Part shown: in pieces, positions 31,810-40,141 of the stretch
Layout of the letters: every line of letters starts with the position of its first letter
How positions within the stretch are numbered: position 1 is the first letter of the stretch
Source: Nocardioides daeguensis
GTDB lineage: Bacteria; Actinomycetota; Actinomycetes; Propionibacteriales; Nocardioidaceae
DNA: 64,000 bases
Assembly (NCBI RefSeq): GCF_019192965.1
Contig: NZ_JAHTKU010000005.1
Span: forward strand, 185,054-249,053
Direction of reading: 5' to 3'
Translations under genes and position numbers: made by a program
Notes under the pieces: generated by a model
What the model was told of the DNA's origin: nothing
Seen by the model: only the letters and a program-made list of their open reading frames with translations
Database searches by the model: none

Positions 31810-33633
31810 TCAGGCCTCGTCGAGCGCCTTGGCGACGCGACGGTGCGCCTCCCAGATCTCCTCCGGGAGACCCTCGAACTGCGCGAGGTGCTTCTCGCGG
31901 AAGCCCATCTCCTGCTGCCAACGCGGGACGTCGATCGACAGGATCGTGTCGAGGTCGGCGAGGGTCTGCTCGTCGAGGCCCTCGAGGTTGAGCTCCTCGC
32001 GCTTCGGCAGGACGCCGACGGCGGTCTGGACGCCCTCGACCTCACCGTTGAGGAACTGCATGAGCCAGTTCAGCGGGCGGAGGTTCTCGCGGTAGCCGGG
32101 CCACAGGAAGCGGCCGTCCTCGCCCCGCTGGAACCAGTTGACGTGCGCGAAGATCGGCTTGGTGGTCGCGCGGCCGATGACCTCGAGCCAGTGCGCGGCG
32201 TAGTCGGCCTCCGAGTACGACATGAACGGACGCATCGACATCGGGTCGTAGCGCAGCACGCCCTCGAGGCCGTCGGCGGCCGCGGTGGCCTCGGCGCCCA
32301 GGGTGAGGCCGTCGTACACGCCCTCGGCGACGTCCTTGATCGCCCGGATCAGCGGCTCACGGTCGCGGGTGCGGCCACCGAAGATGATGCCGTGGATCTC
32401 GACGCCCTCGGGGGCCTCGAAGTCCTTGGCGACGTTCGGGACGTTCGCGAGGGTGGTGGTGAAGCGGCTGTTGGGGTGCGCCCACGGGTCGTCGGCGTTC
32501 TCGGGGGCCCGGTCGGCGATGACCTCGCCCTTCCAGTCCTCCCAGCCGTTGAGGTCGGTCGGCTTCTCGCCGCGGCCCTCCCACCAGACCTCCTGGGTCA
32601 CGGTGTTGTAGGCGACGTTGGTGAAGATGGCGCCGGTGCCCGGGACGATCGAGTCGATCGCGGTCGGGTTGGTCTTCTCGTTGGTGTCCTTCGCGACACC
32701 GAAGACGCCGTTCTCCGGGTTCATGCCGTAGAGCTTGCCGTCGTCGCCGACCCAGATCCACGCGATGTCGTCGCCGTAGAACTCGACGTAGTAGCGGTCG
32801 CCGAGGGCGTCGGGGGCCAGCGTCATCGCGAGGTTGGTCTTGCCCGAGGCCGACGGGAAGCCGCCGCAGATGTTGTACTTCTTGCCGGTCTGCTTGTCGG
32901 TGATGCCCAGCAGCATGAACTGCTCCACGAGGAAGCCGTTCTTCCAGCCGTCGTAGGCACCCTGGCGCAGGCCGTGGGCGATCTTGCCGAGCAGCGCGTT
33001 GCCGCCGTACGACGAGCCGAAGTGCAGGATCGTGCGCTCGTCGGCGACGGTCACGAAGTAGCGCTTGTCGTCGGGCGTGCCCTGGCCGAGGTTCTCGAGG
33101 TCGCCGGTCACGTGGACGGCGCGCACGAAGTCGTTGCCGAGGTCGTTGATGTACTCGACACCGACGCGCGACATGCGGATCATCTGCAGCACGACGTTGC
33201 GGTTGTCGGTGAGCTCGACACCGGCGGCGAACTTCTCGACCGGCGAGCCCTTGGGGGACATGAGGTAGGGGATGACGTACATCGTCTTGCCCACCGAGGC
33301 GCCGGTCATCAGCTCGACGAGCTTCGGCTTCATCTCGGCGGCGGGCTTCCAGTTGTTGTAGACGCCCTTGTCGGCCTCGTTCGAGGTCGCGACGATGGTG
33401 CGCTCCTCCGCGCGAGCGGTGTCCTTGTAGTAGGAGCGCGAGTAGTAGCGACCCTCGCCGGCGGGGAGCAGCTCGCCCGCGTCCAGTGCCTCCTGGATCA
33501 GGCGCGCGTCGTCGGCCGCGGAGACGACCTCGACACGCTCTGCTCCGGTGATGTTGGCCCAGTGTGCGACGTACTCACGGACGTGGGGGTTGGTGAGACC
33601 CGCCTCGTCGAGCGTCCGCTCCACATCAACCAT
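31810..33633 (-). CDS. pckG: Phosphoenolpyruvate carboxykinase (GTP)
   Basis: A 607-residue enzyme that makes PEP from oxaloacetate with GTP, the entry to gluconeogenesis. HFGSSYGGNALLGKI, GGFPSASGKTNLAM (kinase-1/P-loop), ENGVFGVAKDTNEKTNP and FEAPEGVEIHGIIFGGRTRD are family blocks; length is typical of the GTP form. One oddity: the P-loop of GTP-type enzymes usually reads FPSACGKTN with a reactive Cys, but here it reads FPSASGKTN, so that Cys is Ser. A -10-like TAGCGT (33675-33680 on the complement) lies about 42 bases upstream of ATG 33633. The gene is monocistronic with its own terminator. Confidence 0.96.
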   Translation of the reverse strand: MVDVERTLDEAGLTNPHVREYVAHWANITGAERVEVVSAADDARLIQEALDAGELLPAGEGRYYSRSYYKDTARAEERTIVATSNEADKGVYNNWKPAAEMKPKLVELMTGASVGKTMYVIPYLMSPKGSPVEKFAAGVELTDNRNVVLQMIRMSRVGVEYINDLGNDFVRAVHVTGDLENLGQGTPDDKRYFVTVADERTILHFGSSYGGNALLGKIAHGLRQGAYDGWKNGFLVEQFMLLGITDKQTGKKYNICGGFPSASGKTNLAMTLAPDALGDRYYVEFYGDDIAWIWVGDDGKLYGMNPENGVFGVAKDTNEKTNPTAIDSIVPGTGAIFTNVAYNTVTQEVWWEGRGEKPTDLNGWEDWKGEVIADRAPENADDPWAHPNSRFTTTLANVPNVAKDFEAPEGVEIHGIIFGGRTRDREPLIRAIKDVAEGVYDGLTLGAEATAAADGLEGVLRYDPMSMRPFMSYSEADYAAHWLEVIGRATTKPIFAHVNWFQRGEDGRFLWPGYRENLRPLNWLMQFLNGEVEGVQTAVGVLPKREELNLEGLDEQTLADLDTILSIDVPRWQQEMGFREKHLAQFEGLPEEIWEAHRRVAKALDEA

Positions 33634-33801
33634 GTGCTATTCGCCAGCCTTTCGGTCCTTGACAAGGTGTGGGCACGCTACCCCACAGCCCACCCGGTCT
33701 CTCCCGGGGTTCGAATCGCTTGATCCGTGGACACCGTCGTCCGCGTGCAGCCACCATGACACCCGTTTTGCGATGACGCACATCGGCGCGGGTTGGATCG
33801 T

Positions 33802-35676
33802 TCAACCGCTCGTTCCCGCGCCGAGAGCCTCCCGGGCCCGCCGCAACCGACGGAAGTACGTCGCCCGGCTGAGGTACGTCGCCCGCATCACCGACTCGTG
33901 CGTGGCCCCCGCCGTCAGGTAGCGGCGGACCACCAGGTCGTGCAGCGCCGGCTCCGCGACGAGCAGCTCGGCGACGCGCGCCCGCAGCCAGACCCGCGCC
34001 GGCTCGTCGGCGCCGGCGTAGTCCTCGAGCGCGGCGAGCAGGTCGGCGTCGGAGCGGGGACCGCCCTGCTCGGCGGCGATGGCGGCGTACAGCAGCCCGG
34101 CCAGACCACCGGGCCCGACGTCGGCGACCCAGGTGGTGACCGGGACGCCGTCGACCTCCCGCCGCAGCTCCACCACCTCGGCGTAGCCGTAGGCCTCGAG
34201 GACGGCGCACTCCTCCGGCAGGTCGCCGACCAGGTTGACGTGGTCGCTGCGCGGGTTGCCGATGCCGCACTGGCTCAGCCCGGCGGCGTTGCGGACCCAC
34301 ACCACCTCGGGCTCCGCGGCGTCGTCGAAGGCGAGCTGCACCGCGCTCAGCACGGCCCGGTCGACCTCGCCGGTACGGCGGGCGCGGTCGACGACCGGCG
34401 CCACGAGCCGGCGCCGCGGGCCGCTCAGGCCGGCGGCCTCGGCGAGCGGGAGCGCCGCCACCAGCGCGACCGGGCGGCCGTCGGCGCGCCGGACGACGCG
34501 CGTCCCGTCGCCGAGCCACGGCTCGACCACCGGCCACAGCCCGCGATGGCGCGCCTCCAGCGCGGGGCGCACCACGGCGGCATCGGTCGGCCGCCACCGG
34601 TCGGCGTAGTGCCGGCTCAGCGTGGTCGGGCCGAGCCCGGCGCGGATGCCGGGGTCCGCGACCAGGGCAGCAAGCCGCGGCAGGGCGGCCGACTCCCCGG
34701 CGACCGCCCGCGCGTGCTCGTGCTCCGCGACCCGCAGCACCGCGACCCGCGCACGCTCGGGCTCCACGACCCGGATCCGCTCGGCGAGCCGGTCGGCGAG
34801 CGAGGGATGCAGGACCAGCCGGCCGCCGACCGGCTCGACCAGGCTGGTGTCGCGCAGGGCGGTGACGAGCTCGTCGGCCCGGCCCGGGAAGAGCGCGGCG
34901 AGCAACGGTACGTCGACGCCGGCGGCCTGGGTCAGCACGGCGAGCAGGTCGGGCTCGAGCGCGTCCAGGACGGCGTCGGCGAGGTGGGCGACGAGCTCGT
35001 CGCCGCAGCTGCGCGCCAGGGCCGAGACGTCGCGCCCTCCCGCCTCGGCCCCGTCTCCGGCGGCACCGGCGGCGGTCCAGGCGCGAGCGGCCAGGACGAG
35101 GGCGAGGGGCAGCCCGGCAGCCTGTTCCACGAGCAGCGCGCGAGCCGCCGGGTCGTCGACACCGCCGCCCCCGAGCAGCGCGTCGGCCTGCGCGGCAGCC
35201 AGTCCGCTGAGCCGGACCCGGGCCGCCAGGGCGGCCAGCGGCTCCGGCAGCCACCGCGCGGGCAGGGACCGCGCGGCGACCACCACCCGCGCGTCGCCGG
35301 GCAGGCCGGCCACGGCCGGGCCCAGCGCCCCGAGCGCGGGACCGAGCGCGTCGGCCTCGTCGACGAGGACCACCGGCCTCGGGTCGCCCACGGCCTCGAG
35401 GGCGACCAGCACGTCGTCGACGCGGGCATCGAGCGCGACCACCCGCCGCCCGGCTCGCTCGGCGCGACGCGCGGCCTCGCGCAGCGCGGCACTCTTCCCG
35501 AGGCCGCCACGGCCGGTCACGGCGAGCAGCCGGAGCGTCCCCGCCGGGTCGAGCAGCAGGTCCAGCCGACGGTCGAGGACGGCCGGGCACACGTAGCGTC
35601 GCGCGTCGAGCTCGGCGGCGTACGACGCCAAGGTCGGCCCCACGGGCTGCTCCGCCCGGAGCCGGACGATCCCCAT
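33802..35676 (-). CDS. AAA/STAND-like ATPase with C-terminal helix-turn-helix-like end, function unknown
   Basis: 624 residues. Walker A is GRGGLGKS (residues 55-62) and Walker B is RPVVLVDEAD (about 100-109). VVVAARSLPARWL and QAAGLPLALVLAARAW after it resemble the sensor and winged-helix parts of STAND/NB-ARC-type ATPases. The middle has no family I recognise. The last 35 residues (ESVMRATYLSRATYFRRLRR) look like a DNA-binding helix-turn-helix. TACGCT (35683-35688 on the complement) stands 6 bases before ATG 35676, so a leaderless transcript is likely. A signal-transducing regulator is the simplest reading, but this is inference. It is divergent from a secreted beta-propeller gene. Confidence 0.65.
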   Translation of the reverse strand: MGIVRLRAEQPVGPTLASYAAELDARRYVCPAVLDRRLDLLLDPAGTLRLLAVTGRGGLGKSAALREAARRAERAGRRVVALDARVDDVLVALEAVGDPRPVVLVDEADALGPALGALGPAVAGLPGDARVVVAARSLPARWLPEPLAALAARVRLSGLAAAQADALLGGGGVDDPAARALLVEQAAGLPLALVLAARAWTAAGAAGDGAEAGGRDVSALARSCGDELVAHLADAVLDALEPDLLAVLTQAAGVDVPLLAALFPGRADELVTALRDTSLVEPVGGRLVLHPSLADRLAERIRVVEPERARVAVLRVAEHEHARAVAGESAALPRLAALVADPGIRAGLGPTTLSRHYADRWRPTDAAVVRPALEARHRGLWPVVEPWLGDGTRVVRRADGRPVALVAALPLAEAAGLSGPRRRLVAPVVDRARRTGEVDRAVLSAVQLAFDDAAEPEVVWVRNAAGLSQCGIGNPRSDHVNLVGDLPEECAVLEAYGYAEVVELRREVDGVPVTTWVADVGPGGLAGLLYAAIAAEQGGPRSDADLLAALEDYAGADEPARVWLRARVAELLVAEPALHDLVVRRYLTAGATHESVMRATYLSRATYFRRLRRAREALGAGTSG

Positions 35677-35807
35677 GGCGCCAGCGTAGGTGGATCGGTG
35701 CCCGCCGGAAGCCGGAACGGGACGGGCCCGCCGGAGAGGTCTCATCCTGGTCTCACCCTCCTCAGCAGCCCTCGGCACAGCGCCGGCCAGCCGCGACGAT
35801 CACCGGC

Positions 35808-37583
35808 GTGACCAGTCCTTCGCGTCTCGCCCGGGCACTCGCGGGCCTCCTCGTGTTCCTCGCGCTGATCCTCGCTCCGGCGAGCGTCGCTCCGGCCCAT
35901 GCCGACCCGGCGGACCGCGCCCGGGCGCTCACCGTCACGCCGGCGCAGCCGATCGCCGGGGAGAAGACCCGGTTCAGCGGCCGCGCCGGCGCCCGGGCCG
36001 GGAGCGCCACCTTGGAGCGCAAGGTGGGCCGGCGCTGGGTCAGCGTGGCCCGCGGCGCCGTGCGCAAGGGGCGCTACACGCTCACCGCGAAGGTGCGCCG
36101 GGCCGGCACCTACCGGGTCCGGGCCGCCGGCTCGACCTCGCGCAGGGTCAAGGTCCGGCTCGCGCCCCAGACGGCGCAGATGAGTGTGGGGGCGCCGTTC
36201 GTCACCGGCCTGACCCGGCAGGTCACGGCGACGCTGACGCCGCTGCGCGCGGGCCGGACCGTCTCCCTGCAACGGCTCAGCGGCGCGACCTGGTCGACGG
36301 TCGCCTCGGGCACCACCGACGGTGCCGGCGTCGCCCGGATCCCGTACGGCGGCGGCCCGGTCGGCACCGCGTCGTACCGCGTCGTCGGGGAGCGCCACCG
36401 CGGCTCGACCGTCGTGGCCTCCTCCGCCGAGGCGGTGCGGACCGCGGCGTCGCCCGAGCTGGCCAGCCCGGGCACCGCCGCGGGGCAGCAGTCCTTCGAG
36501 CCGTCCGTCTCCGCCGACGGTCGCTGGGTGGCCTTCACCTCGGACTCGCCGCTGCTGCCCGCCGACGGCGACGCCCACCAGGACGTCTACCTCTTCGACC
36601 GCAGCACGGGGACGTTGAGCCTGGCCGTCCCGCAGGCCAACCACCACGTCGGCTCACCGGTGCTGTCGGGCGACGGGCGCTACCTGGCCTTCGAGTCCAT
36701 CGCGTCGAACCTGGCGGGCGAGGGCGGCTACGACGCCGACGTGTTCGTCCTGGACCGCGCCTCGGGCCAGGTCGAGCTGATCTCGACCACGGCGGGCGGC
36801 TCGGCACCGGCCGACGACGACTCCCACCTGTACGACATGAGCGACGACGGCCGGGTGGTCGCCTTCACCTCGACCGCCACCGACCTGGTCGCCGCGCAGC
36901 CACCGGCGGACCACACCGTGCGGCACGCCTACGTCCGCACCCGCGGCGACATCAGCCGTCCGCTCGACCGCACGCTGCTGGGCTGGTCGGACTCGAACGT
37001 CTTCGGGCTCGACCTCAGCGCCGACGGCAGCCGGGTCGCCTTCCACAGCAGCGACGTCGACCTCGACCCGGGCGACGTCGACGGCTCGGCGGTGTTCGCC
37101 TGGGACATCGCCCCCTCCGGCGCCATCGCGAACCGCACCAACCTGACCCCCGACGTCGACGCCGACAGCGCCTCCTTGAGCGGCACCGGCGACGTGCTCG
37201 CCTTCACCACCGACGTGCCCCTCGCCCCGGCCGACCTCAACGGCGTGCGCGACACCTACCTGCGAACCGCCCCGGGAGACTTCGTCCTCGCCGGGCCGTC
37301 CGGCGCGGCCGGCAACCCGGGCGGCACGATCTCCGACGACGCCCGGTTCGTGACGATGGGGACCAAGAACGTGCTGCCGGGCGACACCAACGGCGCCCAG
37401 GCCGACGTCGTGCTCTGGGAGCGGGCGACGGGCAGCAGCACGCTGCTCACCCGGGCCGGGGCCGGCGCCAGTGGAGAGGACCAGCTCTCCGGCGACGGCT
37501 CGGTCCTGGTGCTCGGCTCCGCGGCAGCGCTCGCGCCCGGCGCCAGCGGCGCCTACGACGTGTTCGTGGTGGTGCTGCGCTGA
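35808..37583 (+). CDS. Secreted TolB/WD40-like beta-propeller protein
   Basis: 591 residues. The signal peptide is LARALAGLLVFLALILAPAS followed by VAPAHA. Residues about 40-215 look like two Ig/fibronectin-like domains. From about 225 repeated units of the type FEPSVSADGRWVAFTSDSPL, GSPVLSGDGRYLAFESIASN and LSADGSRVAFHSSDVDLDPG form a PD40/TolB-like propeller of about six blades. Such domains bind proteins or glycans outside the cell. There is no anchor or sorting motif at the C-terminus (AYDVFVVVLR). The start is GTG 35808. No operon partner is evident. Confidence 0.82.
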   Translation: MTSPSRLARALAGLLVFLALILAPASVAPAHADPADRARALTVTPAQPIAGEKTRFSGRAGARAGSATLERKVGRRWVSVARGAVRKGRYTLTAKVRRAGTYRVRAAGSTSRRVKVRLAPQTAQMSVGAPFVTGLTRQVTATLTPLRAGRTVSLQRLSGATWSTVASGTTDGAGVARIPYGGGPVGTASYRVVGERHRGSTVVASSAEAVRTAASPELASPGTAAGQQSFEPSVSADGRWVAFTSDSPLLPADGDAHQDVYLFDRSTGTLSLAVPQANHHVGSPVLSGDGRYLAFESIASNLAGEGGYDADVFVLDRASGQVELISTTAGGSAPADDDSHLYDMSDDGRVVAFTSTATDLVAAQPPADHTVRHAYVRTRGDISRPLDRTLLGWSDSNVFGLDLSADGSRVAFHSSDVDLDPGDVDGSAVFAWDIAPSGAIANRTNLTPDVDADSASLSGTGDVLAFTTDVPLAPADLNGVRDTYLRTAPGDFVLAGPSGAAGNPGGTISDDARFVTMGTKNVLPGDTNGAQADVVLWERATGSSTLLTRAGAGASGEDQLSGDGSVLVLGSAAALAPGASGAYDVFVVVLR

Positions 37584-37663
37584 GCGAGCCGGTACGGCGG
37601 AGCCCGGCCGGGCCCGGTCGAACCCCCGGTTGAGCCCCGGGGGTGGCGGGTAGGGACGCCGAC

Positions 37664-38458
37664 ATGAGCCTGCCGCCCCCACCGCCGGGACCACCGCCGG
37701 GACCACCCCCGCCCGGACCGCCGCCGTGGCACCGACCTCCCCCGCACCGACCCTCCGGCCGCGGCGGCCGCGGCGCCCGGGTCGCGCTGGTGCTCGGTGG
37801 CGTGCTGGTCGCGGTCGTCGTGCTCGTCGCGGTGGCGCTCGGCGCCTACCTCCTCGCGGGCGGCGGGGACGCCCCGTCCGCCCAGCAGCCCACCCGGACT
37901 GCCACCGGCTCCCCCACCGGCTCCCCCGCCGGCTCCCCCGCCGTCCCCGGCGCGGGTCCGACGACGCCGTACACCCCGTCCGACGACACCGACGACGACA
38001 TCCACAACGACGTCGAGGTGGCCGACTTCCCGGGCGACTGGGACTTCCGGCTCGGCGACATCGAGCACCACGCCACCTTGCTCCGCACCGTCGACCACCC
38101 CAGCTGCGCGCCGGTCGAGGCGGGCTCGGTCCTCACCGACCAGCGCTGCACCTACGTCGCCCAGTGGGTCTTCCGGGCCCTCGGCGGGAGGGTCCGGCTG
38201 ACCCACCTGTTCCTCGTCTTCGACACCGAGCGGCACGCCCGGGCCGCCCAGGGCGACCTCGCGGACCAGGACCTCGACCTGCCGGACGGCAGCCTCGTCG
38301 CGTCGCCCGCGCAGGGGACGTGGAGCTCGAGCGTCTACGGCAACATCGTGTCGGTCACCGTCGGGACCTCGCGGGTCCCCGTCGCGGAGCAGGAGCTGGA
38401 ATCGCTGGTCAGCTCCATGAACAGCGACTACGAGAGCGCCCTGCGGTTCCGGTTCTGA
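37664..38458 (+). CDS. Membrane-anchored protein with proline-rich N-terminus
   Basis: 264 residues from ATG 37664; GTG 37643 would add 7 residues. Residues 1-35 are nearly all Pro and Gly with a few His/Arg, a cytoplasmic tail like those of Actinobacterial DUF4352-type proteins. One transmembrane helix (VALVLGGVLVAVVVLVAVAL) is followed by a Thr/Ser/Pro linker and an exported domain with two Cys (DHPSCAPVEAG and TDQRCTYVAQW) that may pair. I do not recognise the exported domain. It starts 80 bases after the beta-propeller gene and may share its transcript. Confidence 0.7.
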   Translation: MSLPPPPPGPPPGPPPPGPPPWHRPPPHRPSGRGGRGARVALVLGGVLVAVVVLVAVALGAYLLAGGGDAPSAQQPTRTATGSPTGSPAGSPAVPGAGPTTPYTPSDDTDDDIHNDVEVADFPGDWDFRLGDIEHHATLLRTVDHPSCAPVEAGSVLTDQRCTYVAQWVFRALGGRVRLTHLFLVFDTERHARAAQGDLADQDLDLPDGSLVASPAQGTWSSSVYGNIVSVTVGTSRVPVAEQELESLVSSMNSDYESALRFRF

Positions 38459-38483
38459 GGAGGGTCGCGCGGAAGAATTGGAA

Positions 38484-38517
38484 GCCGCCGCAGGCGTCTC
38501 GGGTCACCTGCGGCGGC
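38484..38517 (+). terminator. GC-rich hairpin after the proline-rich membrane protein gene
   Basis: Arms 38484-38496 (GCCGCCGCAGGCG) and 38505-38517 pair with one mismatch around an 8-base loop, 25 bases after the stop. No T-run follows. Confidence 0.6.
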
Positions 38518-38610
38518 GTGCAGATCATGCCAGACCGCTCGCTTCGTTGTCACGAGATCCGGAAGAAAAATGTCCGGTCACGGGCGGCCCCACGCCCTAG
38601 GCTCGACGCC

Positions 38611-38805
38611 ATGGGGGACCAGAGGGCCGATGACACATATCCGGGCGACGCGGCCAGCCTGGCAGCGCTCTACGAGCTGGTGCCGGCAACGGAGGACTTC
38701 GACGCCCCGCCGACACCGGGCCAGGCGCAGGGGATGGTCGAGCACCTGCTCGACGGCGAGGTCGTCCCGGACGACGCCGAGGACCAGGACGACGACGAGG
38801 CCTGA
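38611..38805 (+). CDS. Small acidic hypothetical protein
   Basis: A 64-residue protein rich in Asp and Glu (DDTYPGDAASLAALYELVPA, then PDDAEDQDDDEA at the end). No domain is recognised. Evidence for coding: a TAGGCT -10 element (38598-38603) stands 7 bases before ATG 38611, which predicts a leaderless transcript, and the frame has strong third-position GC. It converges on the TetR gene with one base between stops. Small acidic proteins of this kind can be interaction partners, but no function is assigned. Confidence 0.6.
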   Translation: MGDQRADDTYPGDAASLAALYELVPATEDFDAPPTPGQAQGMVEHLLDGEVVPDDAEDQDDDEA

Positions 38806-38806
38806 C

Positions 38807-39400
38807 TCAGCCGCCGAGCAGCCCGAGCAGGTGGTCGACAGCGACGCCCAGCGCGGCCGCGGCGGCATCGGCGTCGCCCTCGTTGAGGTAGAGCAGCGTG
38901 ATCCCGTCGACGACCGCCGCGAGGTAGCGGGCGACGTCCTCGGCAGGGCGCGCGAGCTCGATCCCGTCCTGCTCCGTCAGCGCCTCGAGCAGGCGCAGGT
39001 GCGCCTCGACGTAGCCGCGGTACTGGCGCGCGGCGAGCTCCTCGAGCCCGTCGGTGCGGCTGACGTACTGGGTGATCTCGTAGGTCAGCCGGTGCTCGTC
39101 GGGGTGCTCGACGACGTGCGACCAGTACGACGCGACGCCGGACCGGACCCGCTCCTCGACGCTGCCCTCACCGGTCACGATCTCCAGGGCGGGGCTCAGC
39201 GTGCGCGCCAGGATCTCCTCGGCGACGAGCTCGAGCAGCTCGGCCTTGGACCGGAAGCAGTAGTGGAACGCGGCGAGCGCCATGTCGGCCTCGCCGACGA
39301 TCGCGCGGGTGGTCGCCCGGGAGACGCCGTCGCGCACCATCACCCGGATCGCCGCCTCCACCAGCAACCGACGCCGGTCCTCCGCCGCCACCCGTGCCAT
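38807..39400 (-). CDS. TetR family transcriptional regulator
   Basis: 197 residues. The helix-turn-helix is VSRATTRAIVGEADMALAAF followed by HYCFRSKAELLELV (about 25-58). The C-terminal domain (YWSHVVEHPDEHRLTYEITQ, DVARYLAAVVDGITLLYLNE) is a normal TetR ligand-binding fold. ATG 39400 has no strong ribosome site. It lies tail to tail with the small acidic gene and 98 bases from the Lrp gene stop, so its target cannot be told from context. Confidence 0.82.
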   Translation of the reverse strand: MARVAAEDRRRLLVEAAIRVMVRDGVSRATTRAIVGEADMALAAFHYCFRSKAELLELVAEEILARTLSPALEIVTGEGSVEERVRSGVASYWSHVVEHPDEHRLTYEITQYVSRTDGLEELAARQYRGYVEAHLRLLEALTEQDGIELARPAEDVARYLAAVVDGITLLYLNEGDADAAAAALGVAVDHLLGLLGG

Positions 39401-39498
39401 CGCTCACCCTCCCCCCGACGTCCGCAGCGGCCATTGTCCACGACCGGGACCGCCGCGGTCCGGGTCGCGCTCGACCGGGAGCGCTCCGTCGGCCGCGG

Positions 39499-40023
39499 CT
39501 ACTCGCCGTGGGCGGACGGCAGTGACGAGCGGTAGGCCGGTGCGCGCCGGCTCGGCACCGGCTCCGAGCTCGCCAGCAGCGGGAGCACCCGCGGCGGGAC
39601 CAGGACGGACAGCACCATCACGCTGGTGGAGCGGACGACCGCGGAGGCCTGGTCGATCCGCACCAGCGTGGCCTGCAGCTCGGGGTGCGAGCGGGTCGCG
39701 ACCCGGCACAGCACGTCGAAGGAGCCGGTGGTGACGTACGCCTCGAGGACCTGGGGGATCGCCTCCAGGTCGCGGGCGACCTCGTCGAGCGCGCCCTGGG
39801 AGATCTCGAGGGTGACGTAGGCCTGCACCTCGAACCCGGCCGCCGCGACGTCGAGGGTCGGCTCCCAGTCGACGATCACGCCCGCCTCGGCCAGCCGCCG
39901 CAGCCGGCTCTGCACGGTCGCCCGGGCGACGCTGGTCTGCCGGGACAGCTCGAGGTCGCCGGCCCGCGGGTGCTCGGTGAGCGCGGTGAGCAGGGCGATG
40001 TCGATCTGGTCCAGCGTCAGCAC
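39499..40023 (-). CDS. Lrp/AsnC family regulator of the adjacent decarboxylase
   Basis: 174 residues. Winged helix at the N-terminus (LDQIDIALLTALTEHPRAGD, then VARATVQSRLRRLAEAGVIV), then the RAM/ligand domain (VQAYVTLEISQGALDEVARD, LEAYVTTGSFDVLCRVATRS). TAGGTT (40030-40035 on the complement) stands 6 bases before GTG 40023, predicting a leaderless mRNA. It is divergent from the PLP decarboxylase with 118 bases between, so control of that gene in response to an amino acid is likely (inference). The C-terminal 20 residues are low-complexity. Confidence 0.88.
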   Translation of the reverse strand: MLTLDQIDIALLTALTEHPRAGDLELSRQTSVARATVQSRLRRLAEAGVIVDWEPTLDVAAAGFEVQAYVTLEISQGALDEVARDLEAIPQVLEAYVTTGSFDVLCRVATRSHPELQATLVRIDQASAVVRSTSVMVLSVLVPPRVLPLLASSEPVPSRRAPAYRSSLPSAHGE

Positions 40024-40141
40024 GGATCCAACCTAGACAATCTGTCCACTTCTCGGGGAGCAGGACGAACAGAAATGGGCACGATGCCTACCTCGAGATG
40101 GTCAGGTTGTGCGGTCCGGCGCCGCCTGCTCTGCTCCTCCC

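Noticed and set aside
33708..33717. GGTTCGAATC, a tRNA T-loop-like string
   Set aside because: The flanking bases do not pair as a T-stem and no acceptor, D or anticodon arms are found around it.
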